The notes under the pieces: model-generated
Told to the model about the DNA's origin: nothing
Seen by the model: the letters and a program-made list of their open reading frames with translations, nothing else
Databases searched by the model: none
Source: Cryptomeria japonica
Lineage: Eukaryota; Streptophyta; Pinopsida; Cupressales; Cupressaceae
Reading direction: 5' to 3'
Assembly (NCBI RefSeq): GCF_030272615.1
Contig: NC_081413.1
Location: forward strand, 550,930,136 to 550,994,135
DNA length: 64,000 nt
Shown: positions 44,757 to 54,611 of the stretch, in pieces
Layout of the letters: every line of letters starts with the position of its first letter
Numbering within the stretch: the stretch's first letter is position 1
Made by a program: the position numbers and the translations under genes

Positions 44757-44774
44757 TGGCACGCCCGGTGGGAC
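44757..44774 (+). promoter_or_regulatory. Tat element primer binding site
   Basis: TGGCACGCCCGGTGGGAC begins four bases after the LTR. The old relative has the same sequence with one change at 35276-35293. The tRNA that pairs with it was not determined; Ogre/Tat elements are generally primed by tRNAs other than initiator Met. Confidence 0.75.
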
Positions 44775-44864
44775 TCTTGTCCCTTTGCATTTAACATTTT
44801 GTTGCAGATTTTGCATTTTTGAAGTTGCAGATCGGACGATTTCGACGACATTTTAGGTTTTTTT

Positions 44865-45125
44865 CGCGTCTGCGAGTGTTCGGATCGCGTTTTTGTATTT
44901 CAGAGGCGTCTGTGACATCTTTTATCGCGTCTGTGTTTCTGTCATTTTCTATTTTTGCAGGTTTCCGAAAGTCGCGTCTGTGATCCCGAATCGCGTCTGT
45001 GAACCCTCTGATCGCGTCTGCAGAATAAAAAGGCGTCTGTGTTCTGAAATCACGTCTGAGAATCACAGAGCCGCGTCTGTGTCGGACAGACGCGTCTGTG
45101 TCTAGTATAACAGCGTCTGTGCATT
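44865..45125 (+). repeat. CGCGTCTGTG motif array, leader block 1
   Basis: About twelve copies of (C)GCGTCTGTG or close variants in 260 bp, spaced 15-25 bp, always in the same orientation, separated by unrelated sequence. This is not a simple tandem repeat: the motif is conserved and the spacers are not. Confidence 0.85.
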
Positions 45126-46336
45126 CTGTTTTGCAAAATTTTTTTCAAGTTTTTCGATTCGGGTTTTCGGATTTTGTACTTAGGGTTTCAGATCTGGTTT
45201 ATTTTTGGCTAACCTTTGCAGATCTAGCTAACCTGGTTTGTGCAGCTTGCTTTGGAGACAAATACGTTTTTGTTGAAGGCCCCTTTTCACAAAGTCTTTT
45301 TGGGTTTTCTTAAAATTTACCTAACTTGTGTGCTTGCAGGAAGGGGTTATCATTTGAAACAACCCAAACTACTAACAATTTTGTTGCAGGGCCTTAGCTA
45401 GGGTTTTGTAATTTTATTTGTGTGCCTTGTCTTCATAGCTTAGCAAACACTTCAATTGGTGCACTAAAATTGAACCATTGTCTTTTGTGTCTTGAGCAAT
45501 AGGCTCTTTTTGTTTATTCTTTAGAGGGCCTGTCTTCCCGTGTGGTCATTAGGACTACTAGTGAGAAGAGAACGACCCAAGTGGTAGCAAAAGAAAAGCC
45601 ATCTTCTTCCAAGCCACTATAATCAAATGTATTCATGGTGAAAACTATGAATAACGTGTGCTGATTAGTTCATACCGACACTATGTCTCCCCATAAACCC
45701 GTTTGATCAAATTTATTTGATCATTTGTAGGGCGTAACCCCTACCGGCTGGGAGCCTTCTGTATTTACAGAGCTGAAAGTGCCGCATGTATGGCCACACG
45801 AGCGGATGCCCTTACTAGTACCTCATTGTTTTAGATGCCCAAATCCTTCTAGTTGTTGAGGCAGGAGGTCGGACCTCTGGTAGCGGCCCACACACATACG
45901 GTTCTTAGTAGAGATACAAAGTTCGCCATGGGGAGTTTTCATGGGGACTGATGCTTGGCTGACCCGAGAAGTGAGTGCCGAGGGTGGAGCCAGTGAGGTC
46001 AAGCATCTAAGTATCCGCTCTGAATAGCGTAGCCTCGGGGGTAAAACCCCATGTGGGATCAACAATTATTGTCCTGGCCAGCCATAAGAATTGTGCTTGA
46101 CTTATGATAAACACTCAAACAATCAAGACAAAACAGCAAAACATTGTGTCTTTTGTGTCTTCAAGTGTATGCAAAAACTTTTTACATCAAACAACACACT
46201 TTTTGGAGTCTAAACAGTCTGCAAACATTGGGTCATCAACACTGTGTCCTCTTGTCACGAAAAACAGTCGAAAAATCAGATTTGGTCACAGCAAAACAAA
46301 TTCACAGATAGGAAAGATTGCACTAAGGTTACAGAA
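45126..46336 (+). other. Tat leader: conserved GC-rich block between motif arrays
   Basis: The 45540-46090 part is GC-richer and contains short stems (for example GGGCGTAACCCCTACCGGC and CCTCGGGGGTAAAACCCC). The segment CGAGAAGTGAGTGCCGAGGG (45964-45983) and following bases have a counterpart in the old relative at 36170-36205. No protein frame is convincing. A packaging, dimerisation or translation-control RNA is the natural suspicion for a conserved leader block; that is inference. Confidence 0.5.
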
Positions 46337-46613
46337 ACGCGTCTGTGTCTGTTAAAACCGCGTCTGTGTCTGATAAACGCGTCTGTGAAGTACAGAATAG
46401 CGTCTGTGTTTTTATCAGCGTCTGTGTCGAACATAGACACGTCTGTGTCTGGAAATAGCGTCTGTGAAGTATACAGGCGCGTCTGTGTCCACAATTGCAA
46501 AAATCTCAGTCTTAGCAAACATCAACAGGAAATCTCAGAATCACGTTTGTGTCAAACAGAATAGCGTCTGTGTCTTAAAACCGCGTCTGTGAAGTATACA
46601 GAGGCGTCTGTGT
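46337..46613 (+). repeat. CGCGTCTGTG motif array, leader block 2
   Basis: About twelve further copies in 275 bp (for example 46339, 46360, 46378, 46479, 46583), in the same orientation as block 1. Many are extended to CGCGTCTGTGTCTG or CGCGTCTGTGAAGTA. The gag ATG is 490 bp downstream. Confidence 0.85.
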
Positions 46614-47105
46614 CAGGATTTGAAAAAATTTTAACAGTCAAGCAAACAAAGAAATCAGTTTCGGCACACTTGAGCTTCCTAGATTGTCTCTTCAGGTTCA
46701 TCTAGCATTCAGTCTGTTCTAAGGTCTTACACAGTCCATCATTGCTTCATACCTCATTTTACAGTCATACTTGTCTAAACTTGAGTCAAAAAGGTCACTT
46801 GCTTGTCCTCACTATACTTTGTCAACACACTACATACAACAACACTTTGCTAAGTGGTCCCTCATCAAAGTTTCTTACCTTTGGGTCTCATTTGGTCTTA
46901 CTTAGAGTCAAGGTCAGCTTACCTCATCAAGAGAAACTATCCTCTCTTTGGAAGTCACACCTACTCTACAACATACATATTTGGTCTTACACTTTGGACA
47001 TTGCAAGTAAACTTCAGATTCATTTACATTCCATACAACTCTTGGTCTTACATACTCTTGTCATTTTCGTCTAAGTCTCTCACATATTGGTCTAACACCT
47101 AGTTC

Positions 47106-49232
47106 ATGGTTGAAACCCGTCTTCAAAAATCTAGGAGAAAAGCTAAAGAAGCTCAAGGGCCCGTAAACATGAGTTCTTATGAGTATGACAATGATGTCTT
47201 CTACAATCCTGAGCACACTACATTACCAGACATGAATGTTTATAGACACAATCCAAATATGGAAAGCGCAAACGCTATACACAACGCTACACACAATGAT
47301 AATGTGGACAATTCTTCAATACTATCAGCAGACATACAAGAATCTATAATGGATCCTCAATTCAATAGATTGGTTGAAGAGATAATGAGGAGAGATCGTC
47401 AATACTTTTTAAACATGATGGCACAAAGTGGAGCTAAAATACCACATGATTTTGACTTATCTCAACTTATGGAAAGTCGACCCTCACAACAAACTCAATC
47501 CAACATGGATCAAAGGAGACCAAATAGTGGAGGAAATAGAGGACCGAATATGATGCCTGAGTCACCATCAGTTTTGCTTCAGAAACCAGCAATCCCACAT
47601 ACACAAGCTCAAATGCACGATACTTACACTCAAAGACCATCATGGAGGCCTTATGTTCAAACACATGCTCAAGATATGGGTCAACCAAGACAAATGGATA
47701 CTCAAGGACTTCCTCAAAATTTTGACACAAGGAGACCTCATGCCAAAATTGGGGGCAACACAATGGAAAATGAAAGACCTATTGAATATGGTTTATACAC
47801 ACAAAACAGATATGGGGTCCCTCAACAAGAAATTATGCCAAGTGCTCCATACATGTCGCAACAATATAGACCTCCATATGGACATGTCTACGATCAGTAT
47901 CATCCATACATGCAACAAGCTCCTCCTCAAATGGGTGTTTCAAACATGGGATATGCTACAAGAAATCCATCTCCTCCCAAAAATAATTTGGAGCAACAAA
48001 TTAGAGATCTACAAAAGAAAGTGGAAGACATGGGCACATCAAAACCCACATATACTATGAGAGATATATGCCCTTATCCCTTTGATAAGAGCATTCCAAT
48101 GCCTCCGTTTCCTCCGCACTTTGCAACACCGAAATTTGACAAATATAGAGGGAGAGGAGATCCCAAGGCACACATAAGACAATTCTTCACAGCTTGCATT
48201 GAGGTAGCGGCAGAAGAAACATACTTAATGAGGTTGTTCCCACAGAGCTTAGGAGATCAAGCGATGGAATGGTTTTCTCAATTACCTCCTGGTATTAAGT
48301 CATGGGGTGACTTGGCAGAGGCATTCATTCAACATTTCTCTTACAACATTGAAACAGATGTCTCAGTTACTACCTTGTGCAATACGAAACAAAAAGAAGG
48401 AGAATCTTTTGCGTCATTTTTGCAAAGATGGAGGAACTTAGCTAGCAGATGCTCTTGTGAAATCCCGCAAAAACAAATGGTGGAAATGTTCACACAAAAT
48501 GTTAACAAGGCTATTGGTTATGATCTCAGAAAAGCTTGTTTGTCTACATTCAAGGATGTCATTGAAAAGGGCCTAGCAACAGAAAGAGTCTTAATTGAAC
48601 AAGGAGTTATCAAACTATTCAAAGAAAACAAAGAGGACTTTAAGGGAAAGGACAAACCAAAGTTTTGGAACAAGAACAAGAACACAGTTAATGATGGTGT
48701 TGTTGATGCTAACACAGTGAGACCAAAGTTCATCTTTTCTGGATCAAATTCTACCAACAATCAAGTGAACAATCAAACGGCTGCTAGACCACGAAGGAAG
48801 TACACTCCATTGGGAGAACCACTTGAATCAGTATTCAAAAAGCTTGTAGCAAACAAAGTGATCACGGTCCCAGATTTTCCTCCATATGAACCAAAGGTAA
48901 AACCGAATTGGTGGAATGATGATGAATATTGTGAATTTCATAAGAGCAAGGGTCACAAGACAAGTAATTGCCATCGATTGAAAAACATTGTACAAGATCT
49001 CATTGACAGAGGAGATATTGAGATTGAGGGACATTCATCTAACCAAGAGCATGAGGTGTTTAAGGAACCATTCCCAAAACATGACAAGGGAAAAGGCAAA
49101 GTCACAGATGATCAAGCCAATTACACCAGAACATCTTACAATTATGATTCCACTATTAATCACATCTCAATGGACAATCATATTTCTACCATTACTATCA
49201 AAAATAAAAATCCTGAGAATCCTCCTCAGTGA
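47106..49232 (+). CDS. Tat Gag
   Basis: 708 residues from the ATG at 47106, the first in this long frame, to a TGA at 49230-49232. The N-terminal 300 residues are Gln/Pro/Met-rich and disordered-looking. The Retrotrans_gag capsid region is at about 320-470 (FDKYRGRGDPKAHIRQFF, GDQAMEWFSQLP, FASFLQRWRNLASRC). A Cys/His knuckle of the form C-x2-H-x4-H-x4-C (CEFHKSKGHKTSNC) is at about residue 608. The frame after the TGA is open and leads into the protease. In the older copy at 60988-61263 the equivalent junction has no stop, so this TGA is probably a mutation or a readthrough codon. Confidence 0.9.
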   Translation: MVETRLQKSRRKAKEAQGPVNMSSYEYDNDVFYNPEHTTLPDMNVYRHNPNMESANAIHNATHNDNVDNSSILSADIQESIMDPQFNRLVEEIMRRDRQYFLNMMAQSGAKIPHDFDLSQLMESRPSQQTQSNMDQRRPNSGGNRGPNMMPESPSVLLQKPAIPHTQAQMHDTYTQRPSWRPYVQTHAQDMGQPRQMDTQGLPQNFDTRRPHAKIGGNTMENERPIEYGLYTQNRYGVPQQEIMPSAPYMSQQYRPPYGHVYDQYHPYMQQAPPQMGVSNMGYATRNPSPPKNNLEQQIRDLQKKVEDMGTSKPTYTMRDICPYPFDKSIPMPPFPPHFATPKFDKYRGRGDPKAHIRQFFTACIEVAAEETYLMRLFPQSLGDQAMEWFSQLPPGIKSWGDLAEAFIQHFSYNIETDVSVTTLCNTKQKEGESFASFLQRWRNLASRCSCEIPQKQMVEMFTQNVNKAIGYDLRKACLSTFKDVIEKGLATERVLIEQGVIKLFKENKEDFKGKDKPKFWNKNKNTVNDGVVDANTVRPKFIFSGSNSTNNQVNNQTAARPRRKYTPLGEPLESVFKKLVANKVITVPDFPPYEPKVKPNWWNDDEYCEFHKSKGHKTSNCHRLKNIVQDLIDRGDIEIEGHSSNQEHEVFKEPFPKHDKGKGKVTDDQANYTRTSYNYDSTINHISMDNHISTITIKNKNPENPPQ

Positions 49233-52200
49233 CCTAAAATTGTCCTAAAAGGTGTGGGATCTTCATCCGAAGCTACCTCTGAATGTCATGTTACAACCCG
49301 TCGAGGTAAGATCACATTGCCAGGAACCTCTTCTAAGAATACCAATCTTCCGTCAACTAAGCCTGAGTACGATCTTGTAGAGCAATTAGGGAAAACACCC
49401 GCACTCATCTCTATTCTTGAGCTCTTACGTATATCTCCTGCACATAAAGCTGTCCTTGACAAAACCTTGAGAGATACTGCTGTCCCTACGGATTTAAACG
49501 TGGATCAGTTTCAAGCCATGGTGGGATACCTATCTGTTCCACACTCCCTCACATTTACAGAAGCCGATGACGCCTCCATAAGTCAGCCTCACAATGCACC
49601 TCTACATATTGAAGCCTTCATACATAAACACCGAATAAAACGAGTCCTGATAGATGGAGGAGCAGGTCTTAATATTTGTACATTGAGCACCATCAGACAA
49701 TTGGGATATTCTGACAAAGCTGTGAATGCTACAAACCAAATCACTATTAAGGCTTATGATGATGAAGAGCGCTCGTCCAAGGGCACGGTCATCTTACCAC
49801 TCAGAATAGGGCCAGTAACAAAGGACGTGATTTGTCAAGTCCTGGATCTAGACCTCACGTATAACATATTGCTAGGACGTCCATGGATTCATGAAATGAG
49901 AGCGGTCCCATCAACATACCATCAGTGCATAAAATTTCCTCATAATGGAGTCGAGGTAACGGTCAATGGTGATCCAAATCCATTCATATATTGCAATAAC
50001 TTGAGATCACATACTGAGATTATCATTCCCAGCAATCGTGAGGCTACTCCTTCTTCAGCATATATTGATCCTGAGTCATTAAAGCCCTCGACATCCAAAC
50101 AAGGTGAACTTAGAGCCAAGTTTCAAGACAAAGGCATGGGAGAATACACTCTGAATCAAACAATGTTCTTACGACAAGTCGTGAACTCCCCCAAGGAATA
50201 TGGGAGACCACATCCAAATAAGCAAATCTCCATCATGCTCCTCAAATGGGATCCTACCGTCTTTCAAAAATGGGGCGAACTAGAGGAAGAAAGTTTATAT
50301 AAAATGCTATATAAGGACGCTGAAGATGATACACATGATCAAATTATAATACCCTGTGAAAACTATGGTAAAGGTTTCAAAATTCTGCAGAGATTCGGGT
50401 ATGATGGAAAAAGTCCTCTCGGACTACGCAAAGAAGGTGTCATGGAGCCTCTGCAACCTGAGCTAACTACAAGAAGGGAACGCTCTAAGGGGCTTGGTTT
50501 TCTAAACCCCAAGATTCAAAACAAGAGAACAAAACAGATATGGCGAGTCAAAGTGGCTGAAGTTCAACAAGAGGATAATTATTCCACAGACTCAAATGAG
50601 TGGGAATGGGGTTCAGGCAAATCCTCCAGCGATTATGAACTCAATGAGACATTTAGAGAGCCAGATGAACCTACAGAGGAGGAGGAGTTTTACAAGAAAT
50701 TCAGAGTTGGTCAAGAACCGACCCATAAGGATCCCGCACAAGCTTCGTTTCAAGGCCCTAGGTCAGGATCACATAGGATGAGGACACCTGTCCCTGAGGG
50801 TGCTACTAGTGATGATAATTTGGACTCACTCACGATCGAAACTGATGAGGAGAGTGCCATTGACGACCTCGATGACTATCTCGACATACCTGAATATAAC
50901 CACATCTTCACTATTAGCCTGGCGGATTCTAAAAACACTAAGGACCTTCCCCTCGTTCACCCCCAACTCATTGACTGGGATCAGGATGGACCACCACAGA
51001 TTGATACATTTCAAAATGACGAAGCTATTGTTGATTATCTTGGCATTCGCGATGATCTTCCTCTTGGAGACCATAAAGCAGGATACGCCATAGAGCTAAA
51101 TAACATGGCATACTTTGGTGAGGGTGTCGGGCCTTCTAGTCGCAAAAATGTGAAAATAAAGACAAAACAAGGGTCTTATGGCGAAAACCACACTGTGGCG
51201 CTCTCTGACTCTAAAAAAGTAAAAAGAAAGGACGTATCTGAGGGTGAAAACCTCTCTGAGGCGCCCGAAGATGGAAGGCTTGACATTCTCCCAGCGTCAT
51301 ACGAGGAAAAATCATCCATGTTGGTAGAGGAGACTATAAAGACAAACATTGGTACAGCAGAGGTTCCACACAACATATTTTTGGCTCAATCATTGACAGA
51401 GGCCGAGAAAACAAGGTTCATAAGCTTCTTTAAGGAACGACAAGTCAACTTCGCATGGTCTTATGCTGATATGCCTGGACTAGACCCCGACTTAGTAATG
51501 CATCATTTAACAGTCAAACCGGGGGCAAAACCAGTAAAACAGAAATTGAGAAAAATGCATCCACAGGTGGCATTATTAGTCAAGGCAGAGCTGGAGAAAT
51601 TACTAGATGTCGGATTCATACGCCCAATTGATTATCCTGAATGGATTTCCAACTTAGTACCTGTTAGCAAACCAGATCGCAGCATCCGAATATGTACAGA
51701 CTTCAGGGATATCAACAAGGCTTGTCCGAAGGACGATTTCCCATTACCAAACATTGATTTAATTGTTGATCTCACAGCAGGCCATGAGATGTTATCTTTA
51801 ATGGACGGATTCTCTGGATATAATCAGATCAGGATTGCACCTGAAGATCAACATAAAACATCATTCACTTGTCCATGGGGAACCTTCTGCTGGAATGTCA
51901 TGCCCTTTGGGCTGAAAAATGCAGGTGCCACGTATCAACGAGCCATGACTACTATCTTCCATGATCTCATGCATGTAAAGGTGGAAGATTATGTCGACGA
52001 CCTTTTGGTTAAATCAATAGATAGAAATACACACTTGGACATACTTTCAGTTGCTTTTGATAGGCTGGAAAAATACAAGGTAAGATTAAACCCAAAGAAA
52101 TGTGTCTTTGGAGTAACCTCCGGGAAGCTCCTAGGATTCATTGTGTCTAAAAGAGGAATAGAAGCGGATCCAGCAAAAGTCAAGGCTATCTTGGACATGC

Positions 52201-52865
52201 CGCCACCCAAGAATATCAGTCAACTTCGGTCTTTACAAGGGAGACTCCAGTCTATACGAAGATTCATAGCACAACTTGCAGATAAGTGTAATCCTTTCCA
52301 GCACCTGCTACACAAAAACATTAAGTTCAAATGGGACGAGAACTGTCAACAGGCTTTTCAGGCACTTAAAGACTATCTTTTGAACCCGCCAGTTTTGATG
52401 CCACCAATTCCGAATCAACCATTGCTACTTTACATATCAGCTACTCCAACAGCACTGGGGGCACTACTAGCACAGCAAATACCTGACGGCAAGGAAAAAG
52501 CAGTCTACTATATCAGTCGCACATTGGTGGGATATGAGCTCAACTACACACCAATTGAGCGTGCATGTCTCGCTGTGGTCTTCGCTTCACAAAAATTACG
52601 ACATTATATGCTCACGCACAAGACCAAGTTGATTGCCAGAATTGATCCACTAAAATATCTGCTCAACAAAGCTACACTTACTGGGCGACTGGCCAAGTGG
52701 GTAATGATTTTGAGTGAATTCGACATTGAATACGTGGACAGAAAAGTCATCAAAGGACAAGCCATCGCAGATCAACTGGCAGATGCTCCCATGATAGATG
52801 ATGTTCCTTTACAGTCAGAATTTCCAGATGAGTCTATTCTAACAATATCACCTGCAAAGCCATGA
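49233..52865 (+). CDS. Tat protease - G-patch - reverse transcriptase - RNase H
   Basis: Same frame as gag, open to the TGA at 52863-52865 (about 1,210 codons). A YDLVEQLGKTPALISILELL block is near 49370. The aspartic protease LIDGGAGLNI is at about 49648, with ILLGRPWIH. A G-patch-like segment (YGKGFKILQRFGYDGKSPLG) is at 50361-50420 and an acidic linker at 50580-51300. The RT has SNLVPVSKPDRSIRICTDFR at about 51645 and the catalytic YVDDLLVKS at about 51990. The Gypsy RNase H starts LLLYISATPTALGALLAQQ at about 52425. There is no ATG near the start, so expression must come by readthrough of, or as a fusion with, Gag. Confidence 0.9.
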   Translation, partial: PKIVLKGVGSSSEATSECHVTTRRGKITLPGTSSKNTNLPSTKPEYDLVEQLGKTPALISILELLRISPAHKAVLDKTLRDTAVPTDLNVDQFQAMVGYLSVPHSLTFTEADDASISQPHNAPLHIEAFIHKHRIKRVLIDGGAGLNICTLSTIRQLGYSDKAVNATNQITIKAYDDEERSSKGTVILPLRIGPVTKDVICQVLDLDLTYNILLGRPWIHEMRAVPSTYHQCIKFPHNGVEVTVNGDPNPFIYCNNLRSHTEIIIPSNREATPSSAYIDPESLKPSTSKQGELRAKFQDKGMGEYTLNQTMFLRQVVNSPKEYGRPHPNKQISIMLLKWDPTVFQKWGELEEESLYKMLYKDAEDDTHDQIIIPCENYGKGFKILQRFGYDGKSPLGLRKEGVMEPLQPELTTRRERSKGLGFLNPKIQNKRTKQIWRVKVAEVQQEDNYSTDSNEWEWGSGKSSSDYELNETFREPDEPTEEEEFYKKFRVGQEPTHKDPAQASFQGPRSGSHRMRTPVPEGATSDDNLDSLTIETDEESAIDDLDDYLDIPEYNHIFTISLADSKNTKDLPLVHPQLIDWDQDGPPQIDTFQNDEAIVDYLGIRDDLPLGDHKAGYAIELNNMAYFGEGVGPSSRKNVKIKTKQGSYGENHTVALSDSKKVKRKDVSEGENLSEAPEDGRLDILPASYEEKSSMLVEETIKTNIGTAEVPHNIFLAQSLTEAEKTRFISFFKERQVNFAWSYADMPGLDPDLVMHHLTVKPGAKPVKQKLRKMHPQVALLVKAELEKLLDVGFIRPIDYPEWISNLVPVSKPDRSIRICTDFRDINKACPKDDFPLPNIDLIVDLTAGHEMLSLMDGFSGYNQIRIAPEDQHKTSFTCPWGTFCWNVMPFGLKNAGATYQRAMTTIFHDLMHVKVEDYVDDLLVKSIDRNTHLDILSVAFDRLEKYKVRLNPKKCVFGVTSGKLLGFIVSKRGIEADPAKVKAILDMPPPKNISQLRSLQGRLQSIRRFIAQLADKCNPFQHLLHKNIKFKWDENCQQAFQALKDYLLNPPVLMPPIPNQPLLLYISATPTALGALLAQQIPDGKEKAVYYISRTLVGYELNYTPIERACLAVVFASQKLRHYMLTHKTKLIARIDPLKYLLNKATLTGRLAKWVMILSEFDIEYVDRKVIKGQAIADQLADAPMIDDVPLQSEFPDESILTISPAKP

Positions 52866-54611
52866 CAACTATACTTTGATGGCTCATACACACAGCACGG
52901 GGCAGGAGCGGGTATACTCTTTATAACTCCCCAAGGTGATTCTATACCAAAGTCATACCGCTTATCATTTCCTTGCACCAACAATATAGCGGAATACGAG
53001 GCATTAACAACGGGGTTAAGAATTGCAGTTCAGTGGAAGATCCAGGAACTTCGTGTTTTTGGCGATTCTCAACTTGTCATCCGTCAAGCAACTGATGATT
53101 ATCAAACAAAAGATGAAAAGCTAATGCCTTACAAACAACTGGTAGATGATCTGAAACAACACTTTGCAAAGATAGAGTTTGAGCAGATACCAAGAGAACA
53201 GAATCGCGCTGCTGATGCCATGGCTACAATTGCTTCACTCATTGACCTACCACAAAATGAGACCTGTTATGAGTTCCTGGTTGACAACCTGCTGATTCCG
53301 TCATATGAGATCACTCTCACGGAAATGATATGTGTTGTTGGTCCTGAATCCCAGTTATATGGTTCCATATTCACATACCTTCGCGACAACATCTTACCTC
53401 CCGATCTATCGAACAACCAACACCGCACTTTCATCCGCCAATCCTCCCGATACGTTATCCTAGCTGATATCCTATACCGACGAGGTCTAGATGGCACCCT
53501 CCTTAGATGTTTAGAGAGTGACGAAGCTCATATTGCGTTACGAGAAGTGCACGAAGGGATATGTGGTCCGCATACTAGTGGTCCTACCTTGGCCAAGAAA
53601 CTCATCAGGACTGGATACTACTGGCCTACTATGGAAAAAGATGCATATCAGTTTGTCAAGAGGTGTAAGCAGTGTCAAATTCATGGAGACCTCATACACG
53701 CACCAGCACAAGAACTACAGCCACTTGCATCTCCTTGGCCCTTTTGTCAGTGGGGACTCGATCTCATAGGCAAGATTCACCCTCCTTCTTCCAACGGACA
53801 TAAATTCATTATCACAGCCACGGAGTATTTCACAAAGTGGATTGAAGCCGTGCCTCTCACGCAAGTTACTGGGAAACAAATCGCTACTTTCATCCTGAAC
53901 TACATCATTTGCCGATATGGGATTCCTACTTCCATTATTACCGACAACGGGCGTCCTTTCAAGAATCAGGATGTTCGTGAACTCTGTGAGCGATTCCATA
54001 TCTCTCATCGTTTCTCCACACCATATTACCCCCAAGGTAATGGCCAAGCTGAGGCGTCTAACAAAACAATTCTCAAAATACTTAAAAAGACAGTCGACGA
54101 CGCTGGCCGTAACTGGCATGTCCAACTCAATCCCGCACTTTGGGCCTATCGTACCAGTGTCCGCACACCTACAGGAGCTACACCTTACTCACTTGTCTAT
54201 GGTGCTGAAGCCATCTTGCCTATTGAGGTCGAGTTACCTTCTTTACGGGTCTCCTTGAGAAACATAATCAACGATGAAGACTACAGGGTCTCTCGCCTAC
54301 AAGAACTAGAACTGCTGGAGGAACGACGACACACTGCTTTTAATCATCTCAAGGCTTACCAACAACGAATGAGTCGCAGTTACAATCACAAGGTCAAGCC
54401 TCGCACATTTGAGGTAGGTGACTTAGTCCTCAGAGAGAACCCCAAGAATCAGCAAGATAGAGAAAAGAAGGGCAAATTTGAACCCAACTGGCTTGGTCCT
54501 TACATCATTACAGCAGTATATGGATCTGGGGCATATCAACTCTCAACTACAGAAGGGGAATCCTTGGAGGATCCTATCAACAGCATGCACCTTCGCAGGT
54601 TCTACACATAA
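52866..54611 (+). CDS. Tat second RNase H (aRNH type) and integrase
   Basis: In frame with the preceding Pol after the TGA at 52863. The archaeal-type RNase H typical of the Tat group starts QLYFDGSYTQHGAG (52866), continues with NIAEYEALTTGL and FGDSQLVIRQ, and ends with REQNRAADAMATIASL near 53245. Integrase follows: the zinc-binding H...H...C..C region (HEGICGPHTSG, RCKQCQIHG; about 53550-53690) and the D,D-35-E core (GLDLIGKI; ITDNGRPFKN; GNGQAEASNK; 53750-54070). A C-terminal GPYIITAVYGSGAYQLSTTE block lies before the stop at 54609-54611. No chromodomain is seen, as usual for Tat. Confidence 0.9.
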   Translation, partial: QLYFDGSYTQHGAGAGILFITPQGDSIPKSYRLSFPCTNNIAEYEALTTGLRIAVQWKIQELRVFGDSQLVIRQATDDYQTKDEKLMPYKQLVDDLKQHFAKIEFEQIPREQNRAADAMATIASLIDLPQNETCYEFLVDNLLIPSYEITLTEMICVVGPESQLYGSIFTYLRDNILPPDLSNNQHRTFIRQSSRYVILADILYRRGLDGTLLRCLESDEAHIALREVHEGICGPHTSGPTLAKKLIRTGYYWPTMEKDAYQFVKRCKQCQIHGDLIHAPAQELQPLASPWPFCQWGLDLIGKIHPPSSNGHKFIITATEYFTKWIEAVPLTQVTGKQIATFILNYIICRYGIPTSIITDNGRPFKNQDVRELCERFHISHRFSTPYYPQGNGQAEASNKTILKILKKTVDDAGRNWHVQLNPALWAYRTSVRTPTGATPYSLVYGAEAILPIEVELPSLRVSLRNIINDEDYRVSRLQELELLEERRHTAFNHLKAYQQRMSRSYNHKVKPRTFEVGDLVLRENPKNQQDREKKGKFEPNWLGPYIITAVYGSGAYQLSTTEGESLEDPINSMHLRRFYT

